Notes under the pieces: model-generated
Database searches by the model: none
What the model was told of the DNA's origin: nothing
What the model saw: the letters and a program-made list of their open reading frames with translations, nothing else
Made by a program: the position numbers and the translations under genes
Shown here: positions 32,717-40,262 of the stretch, piece by piece
How positions within the stretch are numbered: the stretch's first letter is position 1
Layout of the letters: the number at the start of each line of letters is the position of its first letter
Assembly (NCBI GenBank): GCA_900078375.1
Contig: FLQS01000028.1
Span: forward strand, 1-64,000
Direction of reading: 5' to 3'
DNA length: 64,000 nucleotides
DNA from: an uncultured Mycobacterium sp.
GTDB lineage: Bacteria > Actinomycetota > Actinomycetes > Mycobacteriales > Mycobacteriaceae

Positions 32717-33371
32717 CCTGCTGCTCAGCCTCCGCCGCAGTCACCACCTCCGGGGCGACATAAGCGGCGCCCGCCGCCTCCGCCACGCTAAACGTCGCCG
32801 CGTTGCGCGCCACGTACAAGCGCTGACCCAGCGTCGCCTCCGGTGCGGACGCGGCCCGCTCCATCAGCGCGTCATAGCGGTGACGGATTTCCCGCAGGAG
32901 CTTCAACACCTCCGCGGAACCCTGACTGCTGCGTACCGCACGGGCGGTGATCACTTCCAGGGTGCGCAGGTCTGCCAGGACCTTCCTGGCCCGCGCGGGA
33001 AATGCCGGATCGTCCTCGGCAGGCAGGTTGTCAGCCGATGACAGCACCTGCGAGGCCGCCACGGTGACAGCACCGCTGAGCAGTGCCGCCGTCTCGTCAG
33101 TCCGGCCCTGACCGTTAGCACCGCTTCTTGGCGCTTCTCTTCCATCGCGCAGTTTGGCCAACGTCCCTGGTGGCCACTTCACCACCTCTTCGAGCTTGGC
33201 TCGCGTCTTCTCACGCGGCCACGCCCGACCCTTCTCGAAGTTGATCAGCCGTGGTGCCCCGATGATCTTCATCTTGGCCAATTCCCGCTGGGAAATGCCT
33301 AATTCCGTGCGCCGAGCAGCAAAGGCTGCACCGGCGCGGGTCACGCCGACATCATCAGCGTCGTCGTGCAT
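32661..33371 (-). CDS. XRE-like helix-turn-helix regulator
   Basis: The N-terminal 65 residues match a Cro/C1-type HTH: RAGAAFAARRTELGISQREL, with the recognition helix around APRLINFEKGRAWP. The rest (residues 90-236) is helical with no enzyme motif, perhaps an oligomerisation or sensing domain. It is divergent from the WhiB-like gene, and the 196-bp gap between them probably holds both promoters. The 3' end overlaps the convergent hypothetical gene. Confidence 0.7.
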   Translation of the reverse strand: MHDDADDVGVTRAGAAFAARRTELGISQRELAKMKIIGAPRLINFEKGRAWPREKTRAKLEEVVKWPPGTLAKLRDGREAPRSGANGQGRTDETAALLSGAVTVAASQVLSSADNLPAEDDPAFPARARKVLADLRTLEVITARAVRSSQGSAEVLKLLREIRHRYDALMERAASAPEATLGQRLYVARNAATFSVAEAAGAAYVAPEVVTAAEAEQQVSAADQQQLEKLIADLTG

Positions 33372-33567
33372 CGGGCCAGTGTATCGGCATACCCAGCAGC
33401 AGATCGAGCAACGGTTGACCAGCGCGTCCCGGTCAACCAGTGGGATCGATGCTTACGGAGCGCGGGAGGGTAAAGGTTCTCTGCTTCTGTTTGAAAGGTT
33501 GCGGTGCTTCTCTTTGGGCGCTACTCTTCGGGTTATCGAAGATCGACGCTCAGTGGGAGGAGCGACT

Positions 33568-33852
33568 GTGACCGTGATGCTTGACCGACCTGCAACCCAA
33601 ACTTTCTCGCCATGCCTGGCCGACCCCGATCGGTGGTCTGACGGCGGTGAGGACTCCGAACTGAAGGTGTTGTGCCGCGGATGCCCCCGTCGGTTCCCGT
33701 GCGCCAAGGATGCTCTGGACACCCCCGGCATTCAGGGCACGGTGGCCGCTGTCTACGTCCCCCAGGAGGGACGCGGTCGCACCTTCGCGCTCCGGCAGCT
33801 GCAGTCGTTGGCCGCGTACGCCGGCCTTGCTGACCAGCCCGAAATCCCCTAG
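33568..33852 (+). CDS. WhiB-family iron-sulfur transcriptional regulator
   Basis: The 94-aa product has the four cysteines of WhiB proteins: one in SPCLADPDRW and three in LCRGCPRRFPCAKDA (CxxC and C-x5-C spacing). These ligate a [4Fe-4S] cluster. The C-terminal part (GTVAAVYVPQEGRGRTFALR) stands where WhiB proteins have a G[I/V]WGG turn and a basic segment; here the Trp-Gly turn is altered to GTVAAVY, which is unusual. The start is GTG 33568 with GGGAGGAG six bases before. WhiB-like genes are common on mycobacterial plasmids and phages. Confidence 0.8.
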   Translation: MTVMLDRPATQTFSPCLADPDRWSDGGEDSELKVLCRGCPRRFPCAKDALDTPGIQGTVAAVYVPQEGRGRTFALRQLQSLAAYAGLADQPEIP

Positions 33853-34079
33853 ACAACACCCTGTGGTGTCGCCATGCTCGCCCCGCTGCGACAGCGCCCG
33901 GCCCGTTCTCTGACTGAGCGGCCGGCCGGCCCGACACCACCATTCGCACTGACCCGCCGCGCCGCGTGCTGGGTCCGGCACGGTGACACGCGCAGAACCG
34001 CCGCGCTTTCCAGTACCCGCGTCGCCCGTGCCCGGTCGTCGGGTCTCGTCACTCACCAGAAGCTCGTCAGGAGCAGTCC

Positions 34080-34550
34080 ATGAGCGCCACCATCAGCTCG
34101 CCTATCGCGCAGCGTTGGCTGCCCCGGCTATTGTCCGGCCACCCCCACCAGGTCATCCGCACCAGCGCCGGTGATCCCTATCTCTTGCGTTGGTTCCTCG
34201 TACCGCCGAATAAATACTGTCAGGTGTATGGGCACCGATTCATCGGGTCCGACGAGCCGACGCCTCATGATCACCCTTGGCACTTCCTTTCAATAGTGTT
34301 GCGGGGCCGCTATTTTGAGGAGTCATTGGGTCGGCCCGGCCGCTGGCGCGCACTAGGGCACGTGGCTTTTCGGCGTGCCACCCATACGCATCGCGTCATG
34401 CTCGCCACCGATGAGCGTGGACGTGAGAGACCCTGCACCACCGTGGTCGTCACCGGACCGTGGCTGCGGCCGTGGGGATTTTGGTGTACTCGTGAACGAT
34501 TCGTCCCCTGGCAAGAATTCGGGAACGGCGGATGCGGTGATCTCCGTTGA
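34080..34550 (+). CDS. Cupin-like hypothetical protein, 156 aa
   Basis: The product has a cupin-like pattern of His residues: GYxHRFIGSDEPTPHDHPWH, followed by strands LSIVLRGRYFEE and HTHRVMLA. This recalls small plasmid and phage proteins annotated as cupin-fold. A metal-binding role is plausible, but no substrate can be named. GGAGCAG precedes the ATG. The stop overlaps the next gene's TTG start. Confidence 0.6.
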   Translation: MSATISSPIAQRWLPRLLSGHPHQVIRTSAGDPYLLRWFLVPPNKYCQVYGHRFIGSDEPTPHDHPWHFLSIVLRGRYFEESLGRPGRWRALGHVAFRRATHTHRVMLATDERGRERPCTTVVVTGPWLRPWGFWCTRERFVPWQEFGNGGCGDLR

Positions 34551-34951
34551 CCGAGATCGCGCAGCACCGTCAGCGCAAGCACTCCTCGACGACGGCCCGG
34601 CCCGCGTCGGCTCCGTCGGTCGATCGCCATTTCGGCGCGGTGTTCGTCACTCCTTTGAGCACTCGCGAATATCTATTGCTCAGCGACCCGGGCGTGCGTC
34701 GGTGGCCACTCGGTGGTTGGGTGTTGCTCGACGACCGCGACACCGTAGTCGGGTATCACTGGCACCAGCTCTACCACGCGCTCGACACCGACTGGAGCAG
34801 TCACACAACCGCTTTCGCAGCGTTCATCCCCGACGCCGAGCAGCGCGAACGACTCGCAGCGGCTGGGTGGACAGTTCGTCCAGACGGTGACACCGCATTG
34901 CTGGCACCTTACTTGTGCAGCACAGCGCGCCCTTGGAGGGTGGTGCCATGA
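34547..34951 (+). CDS. Hypothetical protein, 134 aa
   Basis: The gene overlaps the cupin-like gene by four bases (TTGA), implying coupling. The protein contains the strand-rich segment GGWVLLDDRDTVVGYHWHQL and is otherwise without landmarks. The TTG start could be replaced by a later Val or Met, but the operon geometry favours it. Function unknown. Confidence 0.55.
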   Translation: MTEIAQHRQRKHSSTTARPASAPSVDRHFGAVFVTPLSTREYLLLSDPGVRRWPLGGWVLLDDRDTVVGYHWHQLYHALDTDWSSHTTAFAAFIPDAEQRERLAAAGWTVRPDGDTALLAPYLCSTARPWRVVP

Positions 34952-35161
34952 TCGCCGGCCGTCACACGGAAGCTGGCTAGTTGCCAGACATCGCCCACGC
35001 TGTGCGACTGCGGCACGTGGCACACCGATCTGGGCGATGAGCAGCGTGTCTGACCGGATAATCCGCCACGTCATGCCAAACTCATCGACACCACGACCAT
35101 CAGGAGGCACACCAACCCCACACAGCCGAGCCCGGCGCAGTACGGCCTAGAACGCAGAAAA

Positions 35162-35177
35162 CCCCGCCGAAGCGGGG
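35162..35177 (-). terminator. Hairpin with T-tract (minus strand)
   Basis: CCCCGC-CGAA-GCGGGG forms a six-pair stem with a stable tetraloop. On the minus strand it is followed by TTTT, a classic intrinsic terminator. No annotated minus-strand gene ends here, so it would terminate an unannotated transcript, perhaps an antisense RNA. Confidence 0.55.
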
Positions 35178-35336
35178 CAATCTGATTTCCCGGACGGGAG
35201 CCTCACCTCTCATCCAGAAGGCCACTACAACGAAACATCTCACACCCCGTGCAGAAACCACCCTTGCAGGTGGCTTCAGGATAGAGGACGCCCTGGTGAG
35301 CCGCAATAGTTCATTACGCCTGTCACCCGCAAAAAC

Positions 35337-35366
35337 GCAGTCGGCGCCGCGGCCGACGCCGACTGC
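35337..35366 (-). terminator. Ten-pair hairpin with T-tract just upstream of the replication gene (minus strand)
   Basis: The arms GCAGTCGGCG and CGCCGACTGC are perfect over ten pairs with a ten-base loop. On the minus strand the stem is followed by GTTTTTG. It lies 18 bases before the replication gene's ATG, where it could end an antisense RNA that covers the start of that gene, or fold in the sense leader. Confidence 0.55.
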
Positions 35367-35384
35367 GCCATCTCACCGCCCACG

Positions 35385-37265
35385 ATGAGTGCGCCCCCTC
35401 CCCCGGCCGCAGTCTGGAAGGCGCTCGCGCGGCGGCTCTCGCCGCCCGGCCGCGACCGGATGAAGGTCTTCGATCCCGAGACCAAGGAATACGCCAAGAC
35501 GCGGCGGATCAGCGACAAGCTACCGACGTTGATGGCCGCGGTGTACATATACACCCACCGCCGCACCACGCTGCTCGCACTGGACTTCGACAGCAAGACC
35601 CATGGCCGTGATCAAGTCGACGCCGACTGCGCCTGGGCCCTGGAATGGCTCACCGTCTGCGGAGCCCGCGTAGTCACCGATCGATCCACCAACGGCGGGC
35701 GCCACATCCTGGTCCCCCTAGCGATCGGCACCACCGCCAGCTTCGAGGAAATCCAACCTCTTTTGCGCCAGCTACAAGCGCGGCTGCCCAGCTTGGACCC
35801 CAAACCGATGCAGAACCCCAAGGAAGGCTGCATCTCGGTCCCAGGGACGCCCTGCGCCGGCGGCGGCTACCGGACCTTGGACGGATCGCTGATCGATGCC
35901 GTCAACACCCTCACTGAACGCAGCGACTCCACCCTGCTGCCATCCCTCTACGCCTTGCTCGGAACCCTGCCAAATGCTCCGACGTCGTCGACCCACATCC
36001 GCCACCGTGCCGAGGGCACCATTGGCAGCGGCGATCACGAACGGATCATTGAGTGCGCCCGCTGGAGCAAATCCATGCCCCCCGACGTCGCCACGTTCCT
36101 CTCCACCGGGGCACTCACCCGCGCGACCTGGCGCAGTCCGTCCGAGGCCCGCATGTCGGCCGTCCTCAACGCCGTCCTTCGTGGTTACAGCCTCGCGGAG
36201 ATCCGTGCATTGACCGCTCCGCGGCACCCGTGGAGCGGTCTCGGAGACTCCTACCGCACCAAGCACGACCGCAACGCCGACGCGCAACTTGCTCGCGACG
36301 TTCGCAAGGCCTTGCAGTACGCTTCAACGCTCGCCGCTAAAGCGAATCCGTCCGCACACAGGTACAAGAACTCACAGTCGGGGGGTGCGTCCGCAGCCGG
36401 GCCGCACGGCCGCTGGCTGGCCCACGCGCTGGCCTGGGCGGATCGTGAGTTCCGCGGCAGCCCCGCCCGCTGGACGGTGCGCGATGTTCTCCAAGCGCTG
36501 GCGGTCAAGGCAGCAGTCGCTGGTGAGCTCCGTTCAGGCACTCCCATCGTCGGGGTCGGGGGTCGAGGATTGTCACTGTCGGCCGGGCTGATGCCGGCGA
36601 CGACGGTCTTTGACGTACTACGGCGAGTCAGGGAGATGGTGGGCTCGCCCATCGTCCTCGTTCGCCCTCGAGTGGGACGAGACGCTGACTACTACGCCCT
36701 CACCACTGTCGGGCCCGACCGCATCGTTCCGATCCCACTCGAACGCATCTGCGTCCAAGACGTCCATCCGGCATGGAGTGTCATCGGCCGCCACCATCGG
36801 ATGACCTTCGAACTCATCGCTCACACGGGGCTCACCACGCCGGCCGACATCTACGCCGGGGCCCGGTTAAGCGCACGCGCCGGACAACTCTCGCTATCGG
36901 CGTTGGCGACCATCGGTCTCATCTCCCGGTCCGGGCGTACCGTAGCGCCCGGACCGGTAACCCTCGACGACATTGCGGCCGCACACCACCTTGACGACGT
37001 GCACGCCGAGCGCATCGCAAGGTATAGGCGAGAACGGGCCGCCTGGCACGCCTGGCTGGCCCTACAAGACCAACTGAAGGGAATCATCCCAGGGACCGGG
37101 GAGTGGCGTGAGATCGCGGTTCAGGAGCCGGTTCTGGCAGACGAAGAGGACTACCTTGTCGCGGTCCTGGCGCACGGACCGCCCCCGCTGGAGGAGGAAG
37201 CTGCAGCCATCGCACTCGTCACTGAGGTCATGGGTGCGCGCATCCTGGCCGGCGTTGGCACCTAG
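35385..37265 (+). CDS. Putative plasmid replication protein with primase-polymerase-like N-terminus
   Basis: The 626-aa product has an N-terminal region with the metal-binding pattern of archaeo-eukaryotic-type primase-polymerases. ALDFDSKTHGRDQ (DxD, about residues 66-68) is followed by TDRSTNGGRHILVPLA (SxxGGxH, about residues 100-107), and the pattern is found in bifunctional replication proteins of actinobacterial plasmids. The C-terminal half contains helix-turn-helix-like segments (TARWTVRDVLQALAVKAAVA and LSALATIGLISRSGRTVAPG), which could bind an origin. No helicase P-loop is visible. Its position beside parAB and a controlled leader makes it the best candidate for the initiator, but the function is inferred. 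Confidence 0.65.
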   Translation: MSAPPPPAAVWKALARRLSPPGRDRMKVFDPETKEYAKTRRISDKLPTLMAAVYIYTHRRTTLLALDFDSKTHGRDQVDADCAWALEWLTVCGARVVTDRSTNGGRHILVPLAIGTTASFEEIQPLLRQLQARLPSLDPKPMQNPKEGCISVPGTPCAGGGYRTLDGSLIDAVNTLTERSDSTLLPSLYALLGTLPNAPTSSTHIRHRAEGTIGSGDHERIIECARWSKSMPPDVATFLSTGALTRATWRSPSEARMSAVLNAVLRGYSLAEIRALTAPRHPWSGLGDSYRTKHDRNADAQLARDVRKALQYASTLAAKANPSAHRYKNSQSGGASAAGPHGRWLAHALAWADREFRGSPARWTVRDVLQALAVKAAVAGELRSGTPIVGVGGRGLSLSAGLMPATTVFDVLRRVREMVGSPIVLVRPRVGRDADYYALTTVGPDRIVPIPLERICVQDVHPAWSVIGRHHRMTFELIAHTGLTTPADIYAGARLSARAGQLSLSALATIGLISRSGRTVAPGPVTLDDIAAAHHLDDVHAERIARYRRERAAWHAWLALQDQLKGIIPGTGEWREIAVQEPVLADEEDYLVAVLAHGPPPLEEEAAAIALVTEVMGARILAGVGT

Positions 37266-37302
37266 ACGAATTGGCTAGGCGAGTCGGGTTGTGAACGGCG
37301 AG

Positions 37303-38208
37303 CTAGCCGACAGCAGCCAAGGACTTGCGGCGATATGACTCCGCGGCCTCCAGAGTCTTGGTCACCACAGAGTGATGTACCCCGGTGTGTTCGGCGATAA
37401 CCGCTTTGCGGGGCTCCCGCTCAGCCGCCGAGAGGATCGCGACCACGGTCTCGACCGGTTTGCGCACCGCGCCGGCAGCCACGATGTGTTCGGCTAGTTC
37501 CCGTGTCCCCGAAACGACGGGGGGTGTCGACTCGGTGGGGTTGTCCGCTGGAGCGTCATTGGGGGCGTCGGCGATGGGACCGGCTGTAGGCGAGGCCGAT
37601 TCAGCTCTGGCTGACTGGTCGTCGGGCGTCGGCTCGGTGCTCGCCGTGGGCGTCGCGATGGCTACGACAGCGGGTTGGTTTCCCACCGTGTCAGATACCG
37701 TGGTGTTGGCCGCCGGGGCTGCGCCAATGACCGCGCTGTCCATGGCCGCCTTCATTCGGGCCGCCAATGGCGCAGTGAGCACCAGCCCTCGCGTAGCACC
37801 GAAGACCGATAGATCGATGACGAATGGCGCCACCCATGCCATCTGTTCCGGTACACCCATCGCGGTGGTAAACCCAAAGATGCCAAACGCCGACCACCCG
37901 AACGCACCGACGGTGACCCCCCACACCACGCACGTCAGCAGTCTGTCGCGCTCTTCGCTACCAAGCATCCGTCCCAAGGTCGGCAACCCGTGAATGGCGA
38001 GCATCAGCAGTGCCGGTGGAGCAGCAGCCCACCCGATTGCCATTCCCCTGCTCGCAGCCGCCTCGACGGTCAACCAGGCGTGCCCGACGTTGCCTCCCAC
38101 AGAAAGCGTGGTGGCCACCGTCAGCCAGAACCACAAGAAGCGGCGATCCGCACGCATCGTCGACCACGCCGCTGCGTGGTCGTTAGTCGTTGGCGGTGTG
38201 GCTCGCAT
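37303..38208 (-). CDS. DUF2637-type membrane protein with C-terminal DNA-binding-like domain
   Basis: Four hydrophobic segments in the first 155 residues (FLWFWLTVATTLSVGGN, AAPPALLMLAIHGLPTL, LLTCVVWGVTVGAFGWSAF, MAWVAPFVIDLSVFGATRGL) match DUF2637 proteins, which are typical of actinobacterial plasmids. A Pro/Thr/Glu-rich linker leads to a C-terminal helix-turn-helix-like segment (RKAVIAEHTGVHHSVVTKTL). The start at ATG 38208 has AAGGGA upstream. A GTG at 38295 would add 29 residues but would overlap the divergent gene's start region. A role in plasmid maintenance or transfer is inferred only from family distribution. Confidence 0.75.
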   Translation of the reverse strand: MRATPPTTNDHAAAWSTMRADRRFLWFWLTVATTLSVGGNVGHAWLTVEAAASRGMAIGWAAAPPALLMLAIHGLPTLGRMLGSEERDRLLTCVVWGVTVGAFGWSAFGIFGFTTAMGVPEQMAWVAPFVIDLSVFGATRGLVLTAPLAARMKAAMDSAVIGAAPAANTTVSDTVGNQPAVVAIATPTASTEPTPDDQSARAESASPTAGPIADAPNDAPADNPTESTPPVVSGTRELAEHIVAAGAVRKPVETVVAILSAAEREPRKAVIAEHTGVHHSVVTKTLEAAESYRRKSLAAVG

Positions 38209-38278
38209 TATTCGAATCCCTTTGTCAAATAGGCCGTCTGAACGAGGGCTTCGTGGCTGTTTCGGAGGCGCTGGAGGT

Positions 38279-38713
38279 ATGAAGTTCTCGGGCACACACC
38301 GCGCGGAGCGAGCCGTTCACACCTGTCTTAAGCCTATGGCCGTCAAAGTGATGGTTCGTGCACTGTTTTGCGCGGGTTTGGCCTCCGCACAGCTGGGTTC
38401 GTTCGCGGCCGAGGCGTGTGCGGCACCAGAGAAGGCGGTGCTCGCCGCTGCCGTGGAGGACATGTCAGAACACGCTCGTAAGAGTCAAGCCCCGAGTGTC
38501 ATCCCGGCGCCACCCGGGCTGACTGTGTCGGACTCGGCTGGCAACGCGCTGCCCATCGTCGCGCTGCAGATCACCGACAGAGATGGTCAGGACGCCGAGG
38601 TGGTGCCGCTCGACATGGACCTCGACGGTTCGGTGGCTCGACTGTGGAGCACCGACCTCAGACTTCAGCTGTCGGCCACGTGGACTCCTACGCCTAGGGC
38701 GGACGCGCCCTAG
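38279..38713 (+). CDS. Putative secreted protein, 144 aa
   Basis: The product has a signal-peptide-like segment (AVKVMVRALFCAGLASAQLG, cleaved after a site near AEACA), followed by a short mature domain with DSAGNALPIVALQITDRDGQ. No family recognised. The start is uncertain: ATG 38279 follows GGAGGT too closely for a good ribosome site, and ATG 38336 would give a better signal peptide (125 aa). It is divergent from the DUF2637 gene. Confidence 0.55.
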   Translation: MKFSGTHRAERAVHTCLKPMAVKVMVRALFCAGLASAQLGSFAAEACAAPEKAVLAAAVEDMSEHARKSQAPSVIPAPPGLTVSDSAGNALPIVALQITDRDGQDAEVVPLDMDLDGSVARLWSTDLRLQLSATWTPTPRADAP

Positions 38714-39031
38714 ATTTCTCTAAAGGGCCGGCGCCGAGCGTGGAGAGGGCTATTCGCCCCCCGCTCGGCGGTCCGCGCAGATGGTGCGGACCGTACGCGG
38801 TCATCGAGGAGATCGTCGTCGAGATGCTCGCCCGGGCGGGCGATTGGAGTGCAAATCAACGTCTGTGTCTGGCCAACTCCAGCCCTGCAACGTCCACTCG
38901 ATCGCCCTATTGCGGGGACTACGCGCAGCGACGGCTGGCGGCTGATGTGTCCCACCCCTCCCCCACAAGGCGGCCAGAAGTGCGGGCGCACATCGCCTGT
39001 TTGAACCGTTCCTTCGGTCACGACCGAACGG
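38714..39031. other. Intergenic region without recognised gene
   Basis: I see no convincing coding region in these 318 bases. Open frames here lack start signals and have unusual composition. A hairpin at the right end (39004-39033) is listed separately. Confidence 0.4.
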
Positions 39032-39033
39032 TT
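39004..39033 (-). terminator. Hairpin at the 3' end of the small DNA-binding gene
   Basis: The outer arms AACCGTT/AACGGTT and inner arms CGGTC/GACCG form a stem with a small bulge. It overlaps the stop codon of the minus-strand gene at 39032-39286 and is followed by no long T-run. It is probably that gene's terminator. Confidence 0.45.
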
Positions 39034-39286
39034 AAGACGCCTTCACCGAAGTCGGGTACGCCTGGGGCTGCCCGCAATGTTCATGGGCTCGTTGAATGAG
39101 ATCGTGCACAAACGGAGTCAGCAGTTCGGCGATCTTCACACCGTGGTCCTCTGCGTACTTGGTCAAGGCCAAGTGGTCTTCCTCGGTGACACGCTTGGCG
39201 ATGTACTTCGACGACGCGCGGTTCTCGCGATGCCGCCAGTCGCCCCGCCGACGAGTCGCCTTCGTTTTTGCGGTCGTGTCCGCCAT
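39032..39286 (-). CDS. Small basic protein, likely ribbon-helix-helix plasmid regulator
   Basis: The 84-aa product starts MADTTAKTKATRRRGDWRHR and continues with KYIAKRVTEEDHLALTKYAE, a strand-helix-helix pattern common in CopG/MobC-like DNA-binding proteins. The start at 39286 has GGAG eight bases upstream. The long upstream extension of the frame runs through the tandem repeats and the divergent gene and is not used. Four tandem 14-bp repeats lie directly upstream, the kind of array that such proteins bind. Confidence 0.6.
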   Translation of the reverse strand: MADTTAKTKATRRRGDWRHRENRASSKYIAKRVTEEDHLALTKYAEDHGVKIAELLTPFVHDLIQRAHEHCGQPQAYPTSVKAS

Positions 39287-39347
39287 AGCCGCTCCGTTCA
39301 CCTCGTCATCGTGGTTGACCAGCCCTGGGCACTCTGAGCTGCGATTA

Positions 39348-39403
39348 CACGATTCGAATAACAGGATATCAGTAACGTGAAGCCTGTAACAGAAATCCTG
39401 TAA
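39348..39403. repeat. Four tandem 14-bp repeats between divergent DNA-binding genes
   Basis: Read on the minus strand, the units are TTACAGGATTTCTG, TTACAGGCTTCACG, TTACTGATATCCTG and the degenerate TTATTCGAATCGTG, with no spacing between them. They occupy the gap between the divergent genes at 39032-39286 and 39417-39737 and end 13 bases before the latter's start. They are probably operators for one of the two proteins. An iteron or centromere function is an alternative. Confidence 0.65.
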
Positions 39404-39416
39404 TAGCATCTCAGTC

Positions 39417-39737
39417 GTGTCGTATGCGCAATCGGCGAGAGTCCAAGAACTCTCATCGGTGGTGTTCGGCCAGAAGCATCGCCTCGCGGTGATGGCTGCG
39501 ATCGCACAGAGCGACGGCTTGGTGAATCCCACCGACCTGGCCGCCGACCTCGGATTCCGCGCGCAGAGCGCCATTCAGCAACCGCTCAAAGACCTCACGA
39601 CTGCCGGGCTCATCACTCGCGAGGACGGCATGGGGCGCGTGTACTACCGACGCAATCAGCACCCGATATGGGAGGCGGTAATGGAGCTCCTCGCTCAGGC
39701 CCTCACCCACGACGTCGCCCTTGATCTCCGACCTTAG
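39417..39737 (+). CDS. ArsR/MarR-like winged-helix regulator
   Basis: The 106-aa product has a winged-helix core: QKHRLAVMAAIAQSDGLVNP, then the recognition helix AQSAIQQPLKDLTTAGLITR and the wing EDGMGRVYYRRN. The start is a GTG at 39417. No metal-binding cysteines are present, so it is unlikely to be a classical metal sensor. It is divergent from a small basic protein across tandem repeats, which could serve as operators for either. Confidence 0.75.
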   Translation: MSYAQSARVQELSSVVFGQKHRLAVMAAIAQSDGLVNPTDLAADLGFRAQSAIQQPLKDLTTAGLITREDGMGRVYYRRNQHPIWEAVMELLAQALTHDVALDLRP

Positions 39738-39837
39738 GCGTCGCTTCGAGCATCGCGCAGCTGCCCATACTGCGGCGCCGGGTGGCAGCCGCGGGCTGCG
39801 CGGTCGCGGCTGGCGGAGCGGGGCGCTGAAGGTTGAA

Positions 39838-39852
39838 TCGTCACTGTGACGA
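39838..39852. repeat. Palindrome TCGTCACTGTGACGA
   Basis: This 15-bp palindrome (seven-base arms, one central base) shares the sequence TCGTCAC-N-GTGACGA with the larger palindrome at 57216-57244. It lies in the non-coding stretch between the winged-helix gene and parB. The function is unknown. Confidence 0.5.
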
Positions 39853-40028
39853 AAGTGGGACGCGGCACGGCAAGGGGAATGTCTCGAACGGTTCGTCACG
39901 CACTTTCGCCCCCCGTCGGTGGGGCGCACAACGGCCATGAGGTGAATCGCGAAACCCGTTGCCCGCCAGCGTAATTGATGCCATGACGCGTTCCGCCGCC
40001 AGGCGCGTGATCGGTCGCTGTTAGGCCA

Positions 40029-40044
40029 GTTTTCCGCGGAAAAC
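40029..40044. other. Putative parS site 1
   Basis: GTTTTCCGCGGAAAAC is a perfect 16-bp palindrome, extended here to 20 bp (CAG...CTG). It is one of five copies around parAB. Its size and A/T-arm, CG-core layout match the canonical parS sequence TGTTTCACGTGAAACA in type. Confidence 0.7.
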
Positions 40045-40241
40045 TGACTAACCTGCCTTGATAGTCATTTGACTCGCACCCTGGCGGTTAATCCGGCCGT
40101 TCGAAGTCGCCCGCCGGTCGACTCCGGCGTTGCGACTACCTTTCGCCGCCGACTCCCGTAGCGCTTGCCTGGTCGTGTGCGCAGACCGCAGGACGCCCGA
40201 CCGGGCGCCACCCCGGGCAGCTTGCGGCTGAACGGGGTGGC

Positions 40242-40257
40242 GTTTTCCGCGGAAAGC
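40242..40257. other. Putative parS site 2 (one mismatch)
   Basis: GTTTTCCGCGGAAAGC differs from the other copies in one base and lies five bases beyond the parB stop codon. Confidence 0.6.
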
Positions 40258-40262
40258 CGTGG

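Larger units (their letters stand above)
34952..35384. other. Leader of the replication gene with two minus-strand hairpin terminators
   Basis: These 433 bases carry no convincing gene. They contain two terminator-like hairpins that are followed by T-runs only on the minus strand (listed separately) and a small CCACC/GGTGG stem at 35258-35273. Regions of this kind upstream of a plasmid replication gene often hold copy-number control elements or the origin. No iterons were seen. Confidence 0.45.
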
